A stretch of 31,660 nucleotides of DNA from Bryobacterales bacterium (GTDB lineage Bacteria > Acidobacteriota > Terriglobia > Bryobacterales > Bryobacteraceae): the NCBI GenBank assembly GCA_016880505.1, contig JAEHDI010000292.1, positions 1-31,660 on the forward strand, written 5' to 3'. This document shows, piece by piece, positions 7,487 to 14,735 of this stretch. The notes below the pieces were generated by a model, which saw nothing but the letters and a program-made list of their open reading frames with translations, had not been told where the DNA came from and made no database searches. The stretch's first letter is position 1. Every line of letters begins with the position of its first letter. The position numbers and the translations under genes are program-made.

Positions 7487-9104
7487 GTTCCTTATTCTAG
7501 TCTCATTGGCAGCAGTCATGGCACCCACCGAGACCGCCGATTGGCTGATAGAAGGGGCACGGATTTACACCGCCGAGCCTGGAAAGCCGGTGGCTTCGGC
7601 CATCGCCGTCAAAGGCGGACGAATCCTTGCGATCGGGGACAATCTTTCGCGCCTCGCCGGGCCGGGCACACGCCGCATCGACGCCGGCGGCGCGGCCATC
7701 ATTCCCGGTCTCATCGATTCGCACGTCCACATGCTGGGGCTGGGGGAGAGCCTGGAGAATCCTGACTTCCGGTATGTGCGCACAGTCGAGGAAGTGGCGG
7801 AGACGGTGCGAAAGACCGCCAGCGGACGGGCTCGGGGAGAGTGGATTCAGGGGCGCAACTGGGACCAGACCAACTGGGGCGGGAAGTTTCCTACAGAGGA
7901 ACCCCTCTCGCGAGCGGCGCCGGATCATCCTGTGTTTTTGACGCGCGTGGACGGGCATGCGTCTTGGGTGAACCGGAAGGCCCTGGAGATCGCTGGCATC
8001 ACCGCGAAAACAGCCGACCCGCCGGGCGGCAAGATCGTCCGCGGCGAGAACGGCGAGCCGACTGGAATCCTTGTCGACACGGCGCAAGGCTTGGTGGAGA
8101 TTCCGGATCCGACCGATGAGCAGGTCCGCCGCAGACTCGAGCGTGCAGCCCGGGAATGCGCGCGGCTGGGGATCACCAGCGTTCATGACGCCGGTGTCGG
8201 CGCGAGGGAACTGGCTGCGTACCGGGCGCTCATCCGCGAGGGGCGGTTGCCGGTTCGCGTGTACGCCATGATCGGCGGCGAGGGCCCGCTGTGGCGCGAA
8301 TACCTGGAACGCGGACCCGAGACCGGCGACAGGCTGACGGTTCGCAGCATCAAGTTGATGGCGGACGGGGCGATGGGCTCGCGCGGCGCGGCGTTCTTCG
8401 AAGCCTACTCGGACGACCCTGGCAACAAAGGGCTGGTGATATTCTCTCGACAGGACGTGGAGCGCGTGGCGCGGCAGGCGGCCGGGAAGGGATTCCAGGT
8501 GAACACCCATGCGATCGGCGACCGGGCGAACCACGATGTGCTGGAGGCATACCGGGCCGTGCTCGGAAGCAAGAACGACAAGCGATTCCGGATCGAACAC
8601 GCGCAGTGCGTGGCGCCGGGGGACTTCGGACTGTTCGGCAAATACTCGGTGATCGCTTCGATGCAGGCGACACACGCAACCAGCGACATGCGTTGGGCAG
8701 AGGCGCGGGTGGGGCCGGAGCGCGTGAAGGGGTGCTACGCTTGGCGGCGGTTTCTTTCGATCGGCGTGCCGTTGGCCAACGGTTCCGACTTTCCCGTCGA
8801 GGAGCCGAACCCGCTGTGGGGGTTTTACGCCGCTATCACGCGTCAGGACCGCGATGGAAATCCGAAGGACGGATGGTTCCCGGACCAGCGAATGACGCGC
8901 GAGGAGGCGCTCAAGAGCTGGACGGTGACAGGCGCCTACGCAGCGTTCGAGGAAAAAGAGAAAGGATCACTCGCGCCGGGAAAGATGGCGGATTTCGTGA
9001 TGCTGTCAAACGACATCATGCAAATAGCGCCACCGGAGATCCTAAAGACGCGGGTGCTGATGACGGTGTTGGGCGGCGCAACGGTTTACGCGGAAAAGCG
9101 CTGA
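7485..9104 (+). CDS. Exported amidohydrolase (YtcJ-like, amidohydrolase 3 family)
   Basis: 539 residues. The metal-binding HxH is at H80/H82 in IIPGLIDSHVHML. Further family motifs are NTHAIGDRANHDVLEAYR (metal histidine) and GSDFPVEEPNPLWGFYAAI near the end. The N-terminal MFLILVSLAAVMA looks like a short signal peptide, so export or a lipid-free periplasmic location is inferred; without it the protein could start at the ATG at 7518. YtcJ-like enzymes hydrolyse amide-type bonds of unknown natural substrates. The frame is open far upstream across the divergent gene, but homology begins only at 7485. The gene ends 9 bp from convergent hemL. Confidence 0.9.
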   Translation: MFLILVSLAAVMAPTETADWLIEGARIYTAEPGKPVASAIAVKGGRILAIGDNLSRLAGPGTRRIDAGGAAIIPGLIDSHVHMLGLGESLENPDFRYVRTVEEVAETVRKTASGRARGEWIQGRNWDQTNWGGKFPTEEPLSRAAPDHPVFLTRVDGHASWVNRKALEIAGITAKTADPPGGKIVRGENGEPTGILVDTAQGLVEIPDPTDEQVRRRLERAARECARLGITSVHDAGVGARELAAYRALIREGRLPVRVYAMIGGEGPLWREYLERGPETGDRLTVRSIKLMADGAMGSRGAAFFEAYSDDPGNKGLVIFSRQDVERVARQAAGKGFQVNTHAIGDRANHDVLEAYRAVLGSKNDKRFRIEHAQCVAPGDFGLFGKYSVIASMQATHATSDMRWAEARVGPERVKGCYAWRRFLSIGVPLANGSDFPVEEPNPLWGFYAAITRQDRDGNPKDGWFPDQRMTREEALKSWTVTGAYAAFEEKEKGSLAPGKMADFVMLSNDIMQIAPPEILKTRVLMTVLGGATVYAEKR

Positions 9105-9113
9105 CTGTGTTCG

Positions 9114-10379
9114 CTACCGCCGAGCGAAGAACTCCCTGGCGGCTTCGATCGTACGCGTGATGTCTTCATCCGTGTGGGCCGCAGAGAGGAATGCGGCCTC
9201 GAATTGCGAGGGTGCGAGGTAGACGCCGCGGTCGAGCATGAAGCAGAAGTAGTCGCCGAAGCGCGCGGTGTCGCAGGTCTTAGCTGAGTCGTAGTCCGTG
9301 ACCGGCTGATCGGTAAAGAAGTACGTGAACATCGAGCCGACGCGGTTGACGGTGATTCCGCGGGGCGCCGCCTCCTGCAACCGTGCGCCGTTTTGCTCCA
9401 AAGTGGAATAGACCTCGGGGTGGGCCTTGAGGTAACGCAGCATGGCGAGACCGGCGGCCACAGCCATCGGGTTGCCGGAGAGCGTACCGGCCTGGTAGAC
9501 CGGTCCGAGCGGCGCAATCTTCGCCATGACGTCCGCACGCCCTCCGTAGGCGGCAATCGGAAGGCCCCCGCCGATGACCTTGCCGAGTGTGGTGAGATCA
9601 GGACGGATTCCGAAAAGCTGCTGCGCGCCGCCCCAAGCCACCCGAAAACCTGTCATCACCTCATCGAAGATAAGCAGTGCACCGTACCGTTCGGTGATCT
9701 CACGGAGAGCCGCGAGGAATCCCGGCTTCGGCGGCACGCAGCCCATGTTGCCGGCGACCGGCTCAACGATCACGGAAGCGATGCGCGCGCCGTGTTCGCG
9801 GAAGGCCTGCTCGACGGCCTCGGCCGAGTTGAACGGCAGCGCGATGGTAGTGTCGGCGAAGCTTTTCGGAACGCCGGCGGTGTCCGGAAGCCCGAGCGTC
9901 GCCACGCCGGAACCGGCCTTCACGAGCAAGGAGTCGACATGCCCGTGATAGCAGCCCTCGAACTTGACGGTCAGGTCGCGGCCCGTGAAGCCACGGGCGA
10001 GACGGATGGCGCTCATGGTGGCTTCGGTGCCGCTGTTGACAAGCCGGACCATCTCGATGGCAGGGACGGCGTCGCGGATGGCTTCGGCAAGTTCGATTTC
10101 GCGCTCTGTGGGCGCGCCGAAGCTGGTGCCGTAGTGCGTGGCCTCCTCGAGCGCGGCGAGGATGGCGGGGTGGCGGTGACCGAGCAGCAGCGGACCCCAG
10201 GAGCCGACGTAGTCGATGTATTCGTTGCCGTCGGCGTCAAAGATGTGCGAGCCTTCGCCACGGGCGATGAATAGCGGATTGCCTCCTACGCTGCGAAAGG
10301 CACGGACCGGCGAGTTCACCCCGCCGGGAATCGACTTCTGGGCGCGGTCAAAAAGGGATTCGGAGGTGTGTCGGCGCAT
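9114..10379 (-). CDS. hemL: Glutamate-1-semialdehyde 2,1-aminomutase
   Basis: This enzyme converts glutamate-1-semialdehyde to 5-aminolevulinate, the precursor of heme and cobamides, in the C5 pathway. It is 421 residues long, typical of the family. The PLP lysine is K267 in TTLGKVIGGGLPIAAYGG; the FDEVMTGFR motif (about 238-246) supplies the aspartate that contacts the cofactor; GTLSGNPMA is also conserved. The N-terminus RAQKSIPGGVNSPVRAF is characteristic. It is the last gene of a minus-strand operon, 2 bp after the geranylgeranyl-reductase-like gene. The rest of the heme pathway is not in this window. Confidence 0.97.
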   Translation of the reverse strand: MRRHTSESLFDRAQKSIPGGVNSPVRAFRSVGGNPLFIARGEGSHIFDADGNEYIDYVGSWGPLLLGHRHPAILAALEEATHYGTSFGAPTEREIELAEAIRDAVPAIEMVRLVNSGTEATMSAIRLARGFTGRDLTVKFEGCYHGHVDSLLVKAGSGVATLGLPDTAGVPKSFADTTIALPFNSAEAVEQAFREHGARIASVIVEPVAGNMGCVPPKPGFLAALREITERYGALLIFDEVMTGFRVAWGGAQQLFGIRPDLTTLGKVIGGGLPIAAYGGRADVMAKIAPLGPVYQAGTLSGNPMAVAAGLAMLRYLKAHPEVYSTLEQNGARLQEAAPRGITVNRVGSMFTYFFTDQPVTDYDSAKTCDTARFGDYFCFMLDRGVYLAPSQFEAAFLSAAHTDEDITRTIEAAREFFARR

Positions 10380-10381
10380 GG

Positions 10382-11557
10382 CTAAGTTTCGCTGGGGACG
10401 ACGCGGCTGAGCAGGAAGTTCATGGCCGTCTCGAGCAGGGTTCCATGCAGGTTGCTGAGGAGTCGCCGCTTGAGGTCGAGATAGGGCTGCGTGCCGGCGA
10501 AGAGATCCTGCATCAGTTCACAAAAGCGGGGACTGCGGCGCATGATTTGGACCATGCGGTTCGGCACGCTGTCCAGCAGGAAGCGGCCCAGGAAGACGCG
10601 GCGCGCGAGCGAGGCGCCGAACTCGAGGTCGGCTGCGAAGTCGCGAGTCAGCATGGCGCGATAGGCGACTGCCATGGTCTCGGCAGAGTGCCGGCCGGAG
10701 AGCACGACCTGGCTGGCGAGGTCGCCGGAGCGCATCGCGTAGTAAAGTCCCTCGCCGGTGATCGGGTCGACGAGGCCACCGGCATCGCCGACAGCGATCC
10801 ATCCATGGCCGGCGACACGGTTGTTCCGCCAGCCCGTCCGGGCGAGCGACGGCAGCAGGTGGCTATAGAAGATCGCGTCTTTCCAGGAGATGCCGCGCTC
10901 CCGCATATAGGCCTCGAGGCGGGCGCGTAGTTGATGGGCCGGTTCACCTTTGCCGCATATGCCGACTGAGAGGTGGCCGCAGCGCGGGAAGACCCAGATG
11001 TAGCCCTCCAGTTGCGGAAGGAACTGGATGTCGATGTGCTCCTGGTCCGCCTGGACGTAGTAGCCGAGGGCGAGCATGGTGTCGGCGGCAGTGAGCCGGG
11101 TGCCGACGTCGCGAAGCGGGTTGCGCGCGCCAGTGGCGACGACGCAGAAGTCAGCCTCGACGTCGCCGTGGTGCGTGGAGAGCCGCCAGCCCCTTCCGGT
11201 GGGCGTCATGCCGAGGACCCGGGCCTGTTCGATCTGAGCACCGGCGCGTTCGGCCCGTGCGAGCAGCATGCGGTTAAGGTCGAAACGGGAGTAGACAACA
11301 AGGGGCTTGCGTAACGCCATCTTCGCTACTCCTGCGCCGGGCGCGGCCAGTTGCGTCAGGGTGACGAACTTCTTCGGTGTGTCGTTTTCGATGAGGAAGG
11401 GATAGCGGCTATAAGCCTTGTAGGTGAGACCGCCGCCGCAGGGTTTTTCCCAGGCGAGTTTCTCGTCGAAGACAACGGTTTTGACGCCGCCCGCCGCGAG
11501 GCGTTCGGCGGCGAATGCACCGGCAGGACCACCACCGAGGATGGCGACGCGCTTCAT
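10382..11557 (-). CDS. Geranylgeranyl reductase family FAD-dependent oxidoreductase
   Basis: A 391-residue flavoprotein. The FAD dinucleotide fold is at the N-terminus (VAILGGGPAGAFAAERL, residues 4-20), with KPCGGGL at 38-44. The second FAD motif GDAGGLVDPITGEG is at 257-270, followed by LYYAMRSG. Members reduce isoprenoid double bonds in chlorophyll side chains, archaeal lipids or menaquinone. The neighbouring hemL is not evidence of chlorophyll synthesis, since no bch genes are seen; quinone or isoprenoid saturation is a reasonable guess. The start overlaps the lipoprotein stop by 4 bp (ATGA), so expression is probably coupled. Confidence 0.9.
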   Translation of the reverse strand: MKRVAILGGGPAGAFAAERLAAGGVKTVVFDEKLAWEKPCGGGLTYKAYSRYPFLIENDTPKKFVTLTQLAAPGAGVAKMALRKPLVVYSRFDLNRMLLARAERAGAQIEQARVLGMTPTGRGWRLSTHHGDVEADFCVVATGARNPLRDVGTRLTAADTMLALGYYVQADQEHIDIQFLPQLEGYIWVFPRCGHLSVGICGKGEPAHQLRARLEAYMRERGISWKDAIFYSHLLPSLARTGWRNNRVAGHGWIAVGDAGGLVDPITGEGLYYAMRSGDLASQVVLSGRHSAETMAVAYRAMLTRDFAADLEFGASLARRVFLGRFLLDSVPNRMVQIMRRSPRFCELMQDLFAGTQPYLDLKRRLLSNLHGTLLETAMNFLLSRVVPSET

Positions 11558-11952
11558 TTAGGGGCTTCGGAAGGCTTAGCGCCACCGACCGGCGGGTGGC
11601 CTTGCGGCATTTGTCCGCCGGGGGCCGGGGATCCCGCGGCTCCGTGGGGCATGCCGCTTTCAGATCTGCCCTTGACGACCCAGCGGCCACCCTTCCGCTC
11701 CAGGGTATAGTTCATGGTCATCGACTGGCCGGGATCGCCGCCCTTAGAACGGAAGATGACGGTAGCGTCGGCTTCGTCCTTGCGAAACGACACTGCGGAG
11801 ACATCGACCTGCATGGAGGCAACGTTGAGGCCGGCGCGGTTGACGAGGTGGTCAATGACAGCCTGCCGCACTGCTTCTTTGTTTTCGACGCCGCGATTGC
11901 ACCCGGCAAGCAGTACGATGCCCGCGATGAAACAGAGAACACGAGAATTCAC
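11554..11952 (-). CDS. Small lipoprotein of unknown function
   Basis: A 132-residue precursor from a GTG start. Residues 1-18 form a lipoprotein signal ending in the lipobox LLAGC, with Cys18 as lipidation site. The mature part has an alternating hydrophobic/charged pattern (MTMNYTLERKGGRWVVKGRS) of the sort seen in small alpha+beta NTF2-like domains. It ends in a Pro/Gly-rich tail. I do not recognise a specific family. A longer version from the ATG at 11997 is possible, but it would lengthen the signal peptide and run into the upstream control region. The gene heads the operon with the flavoprotein and hemL. A TATAAT ends exactly 7 nt before the GTG, which would make the transcript leaderless. 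Confidence 0.72.
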   Translation of the reverse strand: MNSRVLCFIAGIVLLAGCNRGVENKEAVRQAVIDHLVNRAGLNVASMQVDVSAVSFRKDEADATVIFRSKGGDPGQSMTMNYTLERKGGRWVVKGRSESGMPHGAAGSPAPGGQMPQGHPPVGGAKPSEAPK

Positions 11953-11958
11953 AAGACG

Positions 11959-11964
11959 ATTATA
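11959..11964 (-). promoter_or_regulatory. Probable -10 box (TATAAT) of the lipoprotein-GGR-hemL operon
   Basis: A perfect TATAAT on the minus strand in the divergent spacer between the lipoprotein gene and tdk. With normal spacing, transcription would begin at or next to the G of the GTG at 11952. No convincing -35 box is seen 16-18 bp upstream. Confidence 0.45.
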
Positions 11965-12065
11965 GCCACACGGCGGCGGGTTGGCGGGATAGCCCATAAT
12001 CCGTCCATCCATCAGGATTTGAGCCGGGACCACATCACGGAACACGGCGTGGCATCATATTCCCC

Positions 12066-12695
12066 ATGGACTTCATCTCGGGGAACATCGGCTGGATCGA
12101 AGTGATATGCGGGCCCATGTTCTCGGGCAAGAGCGAAGAGTTGATCCGCCGCCTGCGCCGGGCCATGATAGCCCGGAAAAGAGTGCAGGTCTTCAAGCCG
12201 TCTCTGGACACCCGCTTCTCGGAGGACGAGATCGTCTCGCACGCCGACGTTCGCATGAAGTCCGAGGTCGTCCTGGATGCCGCCGAAATCCTCTCGCGGA
12301 TGGACTGGCGTACCGAAGTAGTCGGAGTCGACGAGGCCAACTTCATGGGACCTGGGCTCATCGAGGTTGCCGGGCGTCTCGCGGACAGCGGAAAGCAGGT
12401 GATCGTCGCCGGTCTCGACACCGACTATATGGGGAGGCCGTTCACGCCCGTTCCGGAGCTTCTCGCTCTTGCTGAGTCGATTACCAAGACCCTCGCTATC
12501 TGTGTCCGATGCGGCAATCCGGCCAAACACACCCAGCGGCTGGTAAATTCCGATGACCTCATCGTCGTCGGAGCCGCCGGCATGTACGAGGCACGGTGCC
12601 GCCGCTGTTTCGAGCCGGGCGTCCCGAAACAGGAAGTGCTCGAGTTTGTGCGCCTCCGCCGCGCGGCCGAGGCGGTGAGCGGGCTGGAAAAGTAA
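12066..12695 (+). CDS. tdk: Thymidine kinase (type II, zinc-binding)
   Basis: It phosphorylates thymidine for dTTP salvage in the cytoplasm. The protein is 209 residues, of family-typical length. The Walker A loop GPMFSGKS is at residues 16-23. The catalytic/Walker B region VDEANF is at 88-93, with E90 the likely catalytic base. Four zinc-binding cysteines are present as C146-x2-C149 and C178-x2-C181. The residues around GMYEARC form the thymidine-binding lasso. The ATG lies just after a spacer shared with the divergent lipoprotein operon, and no clear ribosome-binding site precedes it. A 69-bp gap separates it from the next gene, so co-transcription with the coiled-coil proteins is possible but not shown. 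Confidence 0.96.
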   Translation: MDFISGNIGWIEVICGPMFSGKSEELIRRLRRAMIARKRVQVFKPSLDTRFSEDEIVSHADVRMKSEVVLDAAEILSRMDWRTEVVGVDEANFMGPGLIEVAGRLADSGKQVIVAGLDTDYMGRPFTPVPELLALAESITKTLAICVRCGNPAKHTQRLVNSDDLIVVGAAGMYEARCRRCFEPGVPKQEVLEFVRLRRAAEAVSGLEK

Positions 12696-12764
12696 CCTGA
12701 ATCCGCAGTAAACTGAAGTGAAAGGTAGTTATTCGGCTCTCCAGTCGGGAGGAATCCAACCACT

Positions 12765-13634
12765 ATGGAAACGGACGAAATTTACGGCTCTTCCGGTCGC
12801 ACCTCGAAGATCCTCTTGCCTATCCTTTACGGAGCGGTGATCGCGCTTTCCGCAGCCACCGTCTACCTCTTTGTGCAGCTCGACAAGATGAGGACGGAGG
12901 TTACCCAGATGCGGGAGTCCGTTCTGAACGAGGTAACCAACTTGCGCGAATCGTCGTCCGTCACAAGCGAAACAAACCGGCGCCACCTCGATTCGTTGCG
13001 GGAACAGCTTGAGGCGGCACGCCGCAACGCCGCCGTCGCCGCCGGGCAAGCAAAAACCGAGGCGCAGCGTCATGCGGACGAACTCGCAAAACGTCTTGCC
13101 GAGGAGCAGCAAAAGCAACAGCAGGCGGTCCGCAGTGAGATCTCAGCGGTGCGCCAGGCTACCTCGGACGCCAACACGAAGATCGAGGACGTGTCCAAGG
13201 ACGTGACGAATGTCCGCTCCGAGGTCTCTACGACCAAGTCGGATTTGGACAAAACCATTGCCGAGTTAAAGACGGTGCGGGGCGACATGGGCGTCCAGAG
13301 CGGTCTCATCGCCACCAATTCGAAGGAGCTGTCCGCGTTGCGGACTCTCGGCGAAAGGAACTACTTCGAGTTCAACATCACCCGGAGCAAAGAATACCGA
13401 AAGGTTGGCGACATCTCAGTTCGGCTCACGAAGGCGGACACAAAGCGCAACCGCTACACCGTCGAAGTGCTCGCCGACGACAAGAAGGTCGAAAAGAAGG
13501 ACAAGAACGTAAACGAACCGGTCCAGTTTTACGTTGCGCGCGCACGCCAGCCGTACGAGATGGTAGTGAACGAGGTTCGGAAGAACCAGATCGTGGGTTA
13601 CCTGGCCACTCCCAAAGTCCAGACGGTGCGCTGA
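12765..13634 (+). CDS. Membrane-anchored coiled-coil protein of unknown function, copy 1
   Basis: 289 residues and not recognised as a named family. A short N-terminal tail of about 15 residues precedes one membrane segment (about 16-38, LLPILYGAVIALSAATVYLF). Then comes a long charged heptad-like region (about 40-195) rich in Glu, Lys, Gln and Ala, probably a periplasmic coiled coil. A compact C-terminal domain (about 197-289) contains GERNYFEFN, EVLADDKKVEKKDK and a final GYLATPKVQ. GGGAGGAA at 12747-12754 is a good ribosome-binding site. The next gene is a collinear paralogue. The domain order suggests a cell-envelope spacer or scaffold that presents the C-terminal domain away from the membrane; this is inference. 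Confidence 0.85.
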   Translation: METDEIYGSSGRTSKILLPILYGAVIALSAATVYLFVQLDKMRTEVTQMRESVLNEVTNLRESSSVTSETNRRHLDSLREQLEAARRNAAVAAGQAKTEAQRHADELAKRLAEEQQKQQQAVRSEISAVRQATSDANTKIEDVSKDVTNVRSEVSTTKSDLDKTIAELKTVRGDMGVQSGLIATNSKELSALRTLGERNYFEFNITRSKEYRKVGDISVRLTKADTKRNRYTVEVLADDKKVEKKDKNVNEPVQFYVARARQPYEMVVNEVRKNQIVGYLATPKVQTVR

Positions 13635-13656
13635 CGACCCTTCCGGCAACATTTGC

Positions 13657-13685
13657 GGGGAGCCGGTAATTCCTACTTGCTCCCC
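13657..13685 (+). terminator. Strong hairpin between the two paralogues, possible terminator or processing site
   Basis: GGGGAGC (13657-13663) pairs perfectly with GCTCCCC (13679-13685), and one more C-G pair extends it outward (13656/13686). It begins 22 bp after the first paralogue's stop. No uridine tract follows, so it may attenuate or stabilise the message rather than terminate it. Confidence 0.4.
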
Positions 13686-13797
13686 GGAGCGTTCTCTTCC
13701 GCCATCTGAGCTCTAAGTTTCTTTGCTCCAATCACTTGAAGCCTTCACATCGTTTGGCATCCAGCTTGCGTTCTTATGGTGCGAGGTGAGACCCACA

Positions 13798-14673
13798 ATG
13801 AGTGAACTGACCGAGACTCGCACGCCTTCCCGAAGTGGGGGCAACATTCAAATCCCGATCCTATTCGGATTGGTGATCGCCGTGGCAGCCGCGACGGCGT
13901 ATCTGTTCTTCACGGTAGACGGGTTGAAAACCGACCTGCACAGCATGCGGGAATCCGTCCTCGCCGAGCTCGCCAAAGTCCGCGAGACGTCGTCTATTAG
14001 CACCGCCTCCAACCAGCAGCATCTTGATGAGCTGCGCTCGGAATTGGAGAACACCCGCAAGCAGGCGGCGATGGCGGCGGGTCGCGCCAGGACCGACGCT
14101 CTGAAACATGCAGAACAACTGGCAAAACAGATCCAGACGGAGCAGGCCCGGCAGCAGGAGATGGTCAAGACGGAACTGACCGAGGTCAAAGAGGCCGCCA
14201 GTACGGCCAATAACAAGATCACTGACGTTTCCGGCGAGGTGACGAACGTCAAGACCGAAGTCGCATCTACCAAGTCCGAACTGGAAAAGACGATCGCTGA
14301 TCTGAAAAGTGTCCGTGGTGACTTGGGAGTCCAGAGCGGGCTGATCGCCACCAACGGTCAGGAACTGGCAGCGCTGAGGACGCTCGGGGAGCGCAACTAC
14401 TTTGAGTTCAACCTCGCGAAGTCAAAGCAGCCGCAACGGATCGGTGACATATCGGTCGTCCTGAAGAAGACCGATCCGAAGCGCAGCAAATACAGCATTG
14501 ACGTCCTCGCCGACGATAAGAAAGTCGAGAAGAAGGACAAAACGGCCAACGAGCCCGTGCAGTTCTATGTGGCCAAAGCCCGGCTTCCGTACGAAATCGT
14601 GGTTAATGAGGTGCAGAAGGACCGCATTACTGGCTACCTGGCGACCCCCAAGGTTCAGATCGCAAGAAAGTAG
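13798..14673 (+). CDS. Membrane-anchored coiled-coil protein of unknown function, copy 2
   Basis: 291 residues, a tandem paralogue of the preceding gene. The architecture is the same: one membrane segment (about 20-39, PILFGLVIAVAAATAYLFF), a long coiled-coil region (about 42-195) and a C-terminal domain with GERNYFEFN and VLADDKKVEKKDK. From the membrane segment on, the two proteins align without gaps, offset by one residue. By hand count about 87 of the last 119 aligned positions are identical, whereas the N-termini differ. The frame is open upstream to 13723, but the ATG at 13798 has GAGGTGA at 13783-13789 and matches the paralogue's start. A strong intrinsic terminator follows at 14749. 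Confidence 0.85.
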   Translation: MSELTETRTPSRSGGNIQIPILFGLVIAVAAATAYLFFTVDGLKTDLHSMRESVLAELAKVRETSSISTASNQQHLDELRSELENTRKQAAMAAGRARTDALKHAEQLAKQIQTEQARQQEMVKTELTEVKEAASTANNKITDVSGEVTNVKTEVASTKSELEKTIADLKSVRGDLGVQSGLIATNGQELAALRTLGERNYFEFNLAKSKQPQRIGDISVVLKKTDPKRSKYSIDVLADDKKVEKKDKTANEPVQFYVAKARLPYEIVVNEVQKDRITGYLATPKVQIARK

Positions 14674-14735
14674 CTTCCCTCCAGCGAGTGGAGTGTGGGT
14701 TGAGGAGATCCCTGAGGTGGGCCCGCACGACTCAG

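Noticed and set aside
7503..8675. Minus-strand open frame (390 codons) opposite the amidohydrolase
   Set aside because: Arg/His-rich composition without motifs; the opposite strand has metal-binding histidines and family motifs.
9393..10274. Plus-strand open frame (293 codons) opposite hemL
   Set aside because: hemL is unambiguous, with its catalytic lysine and length; this frame is a shadow.
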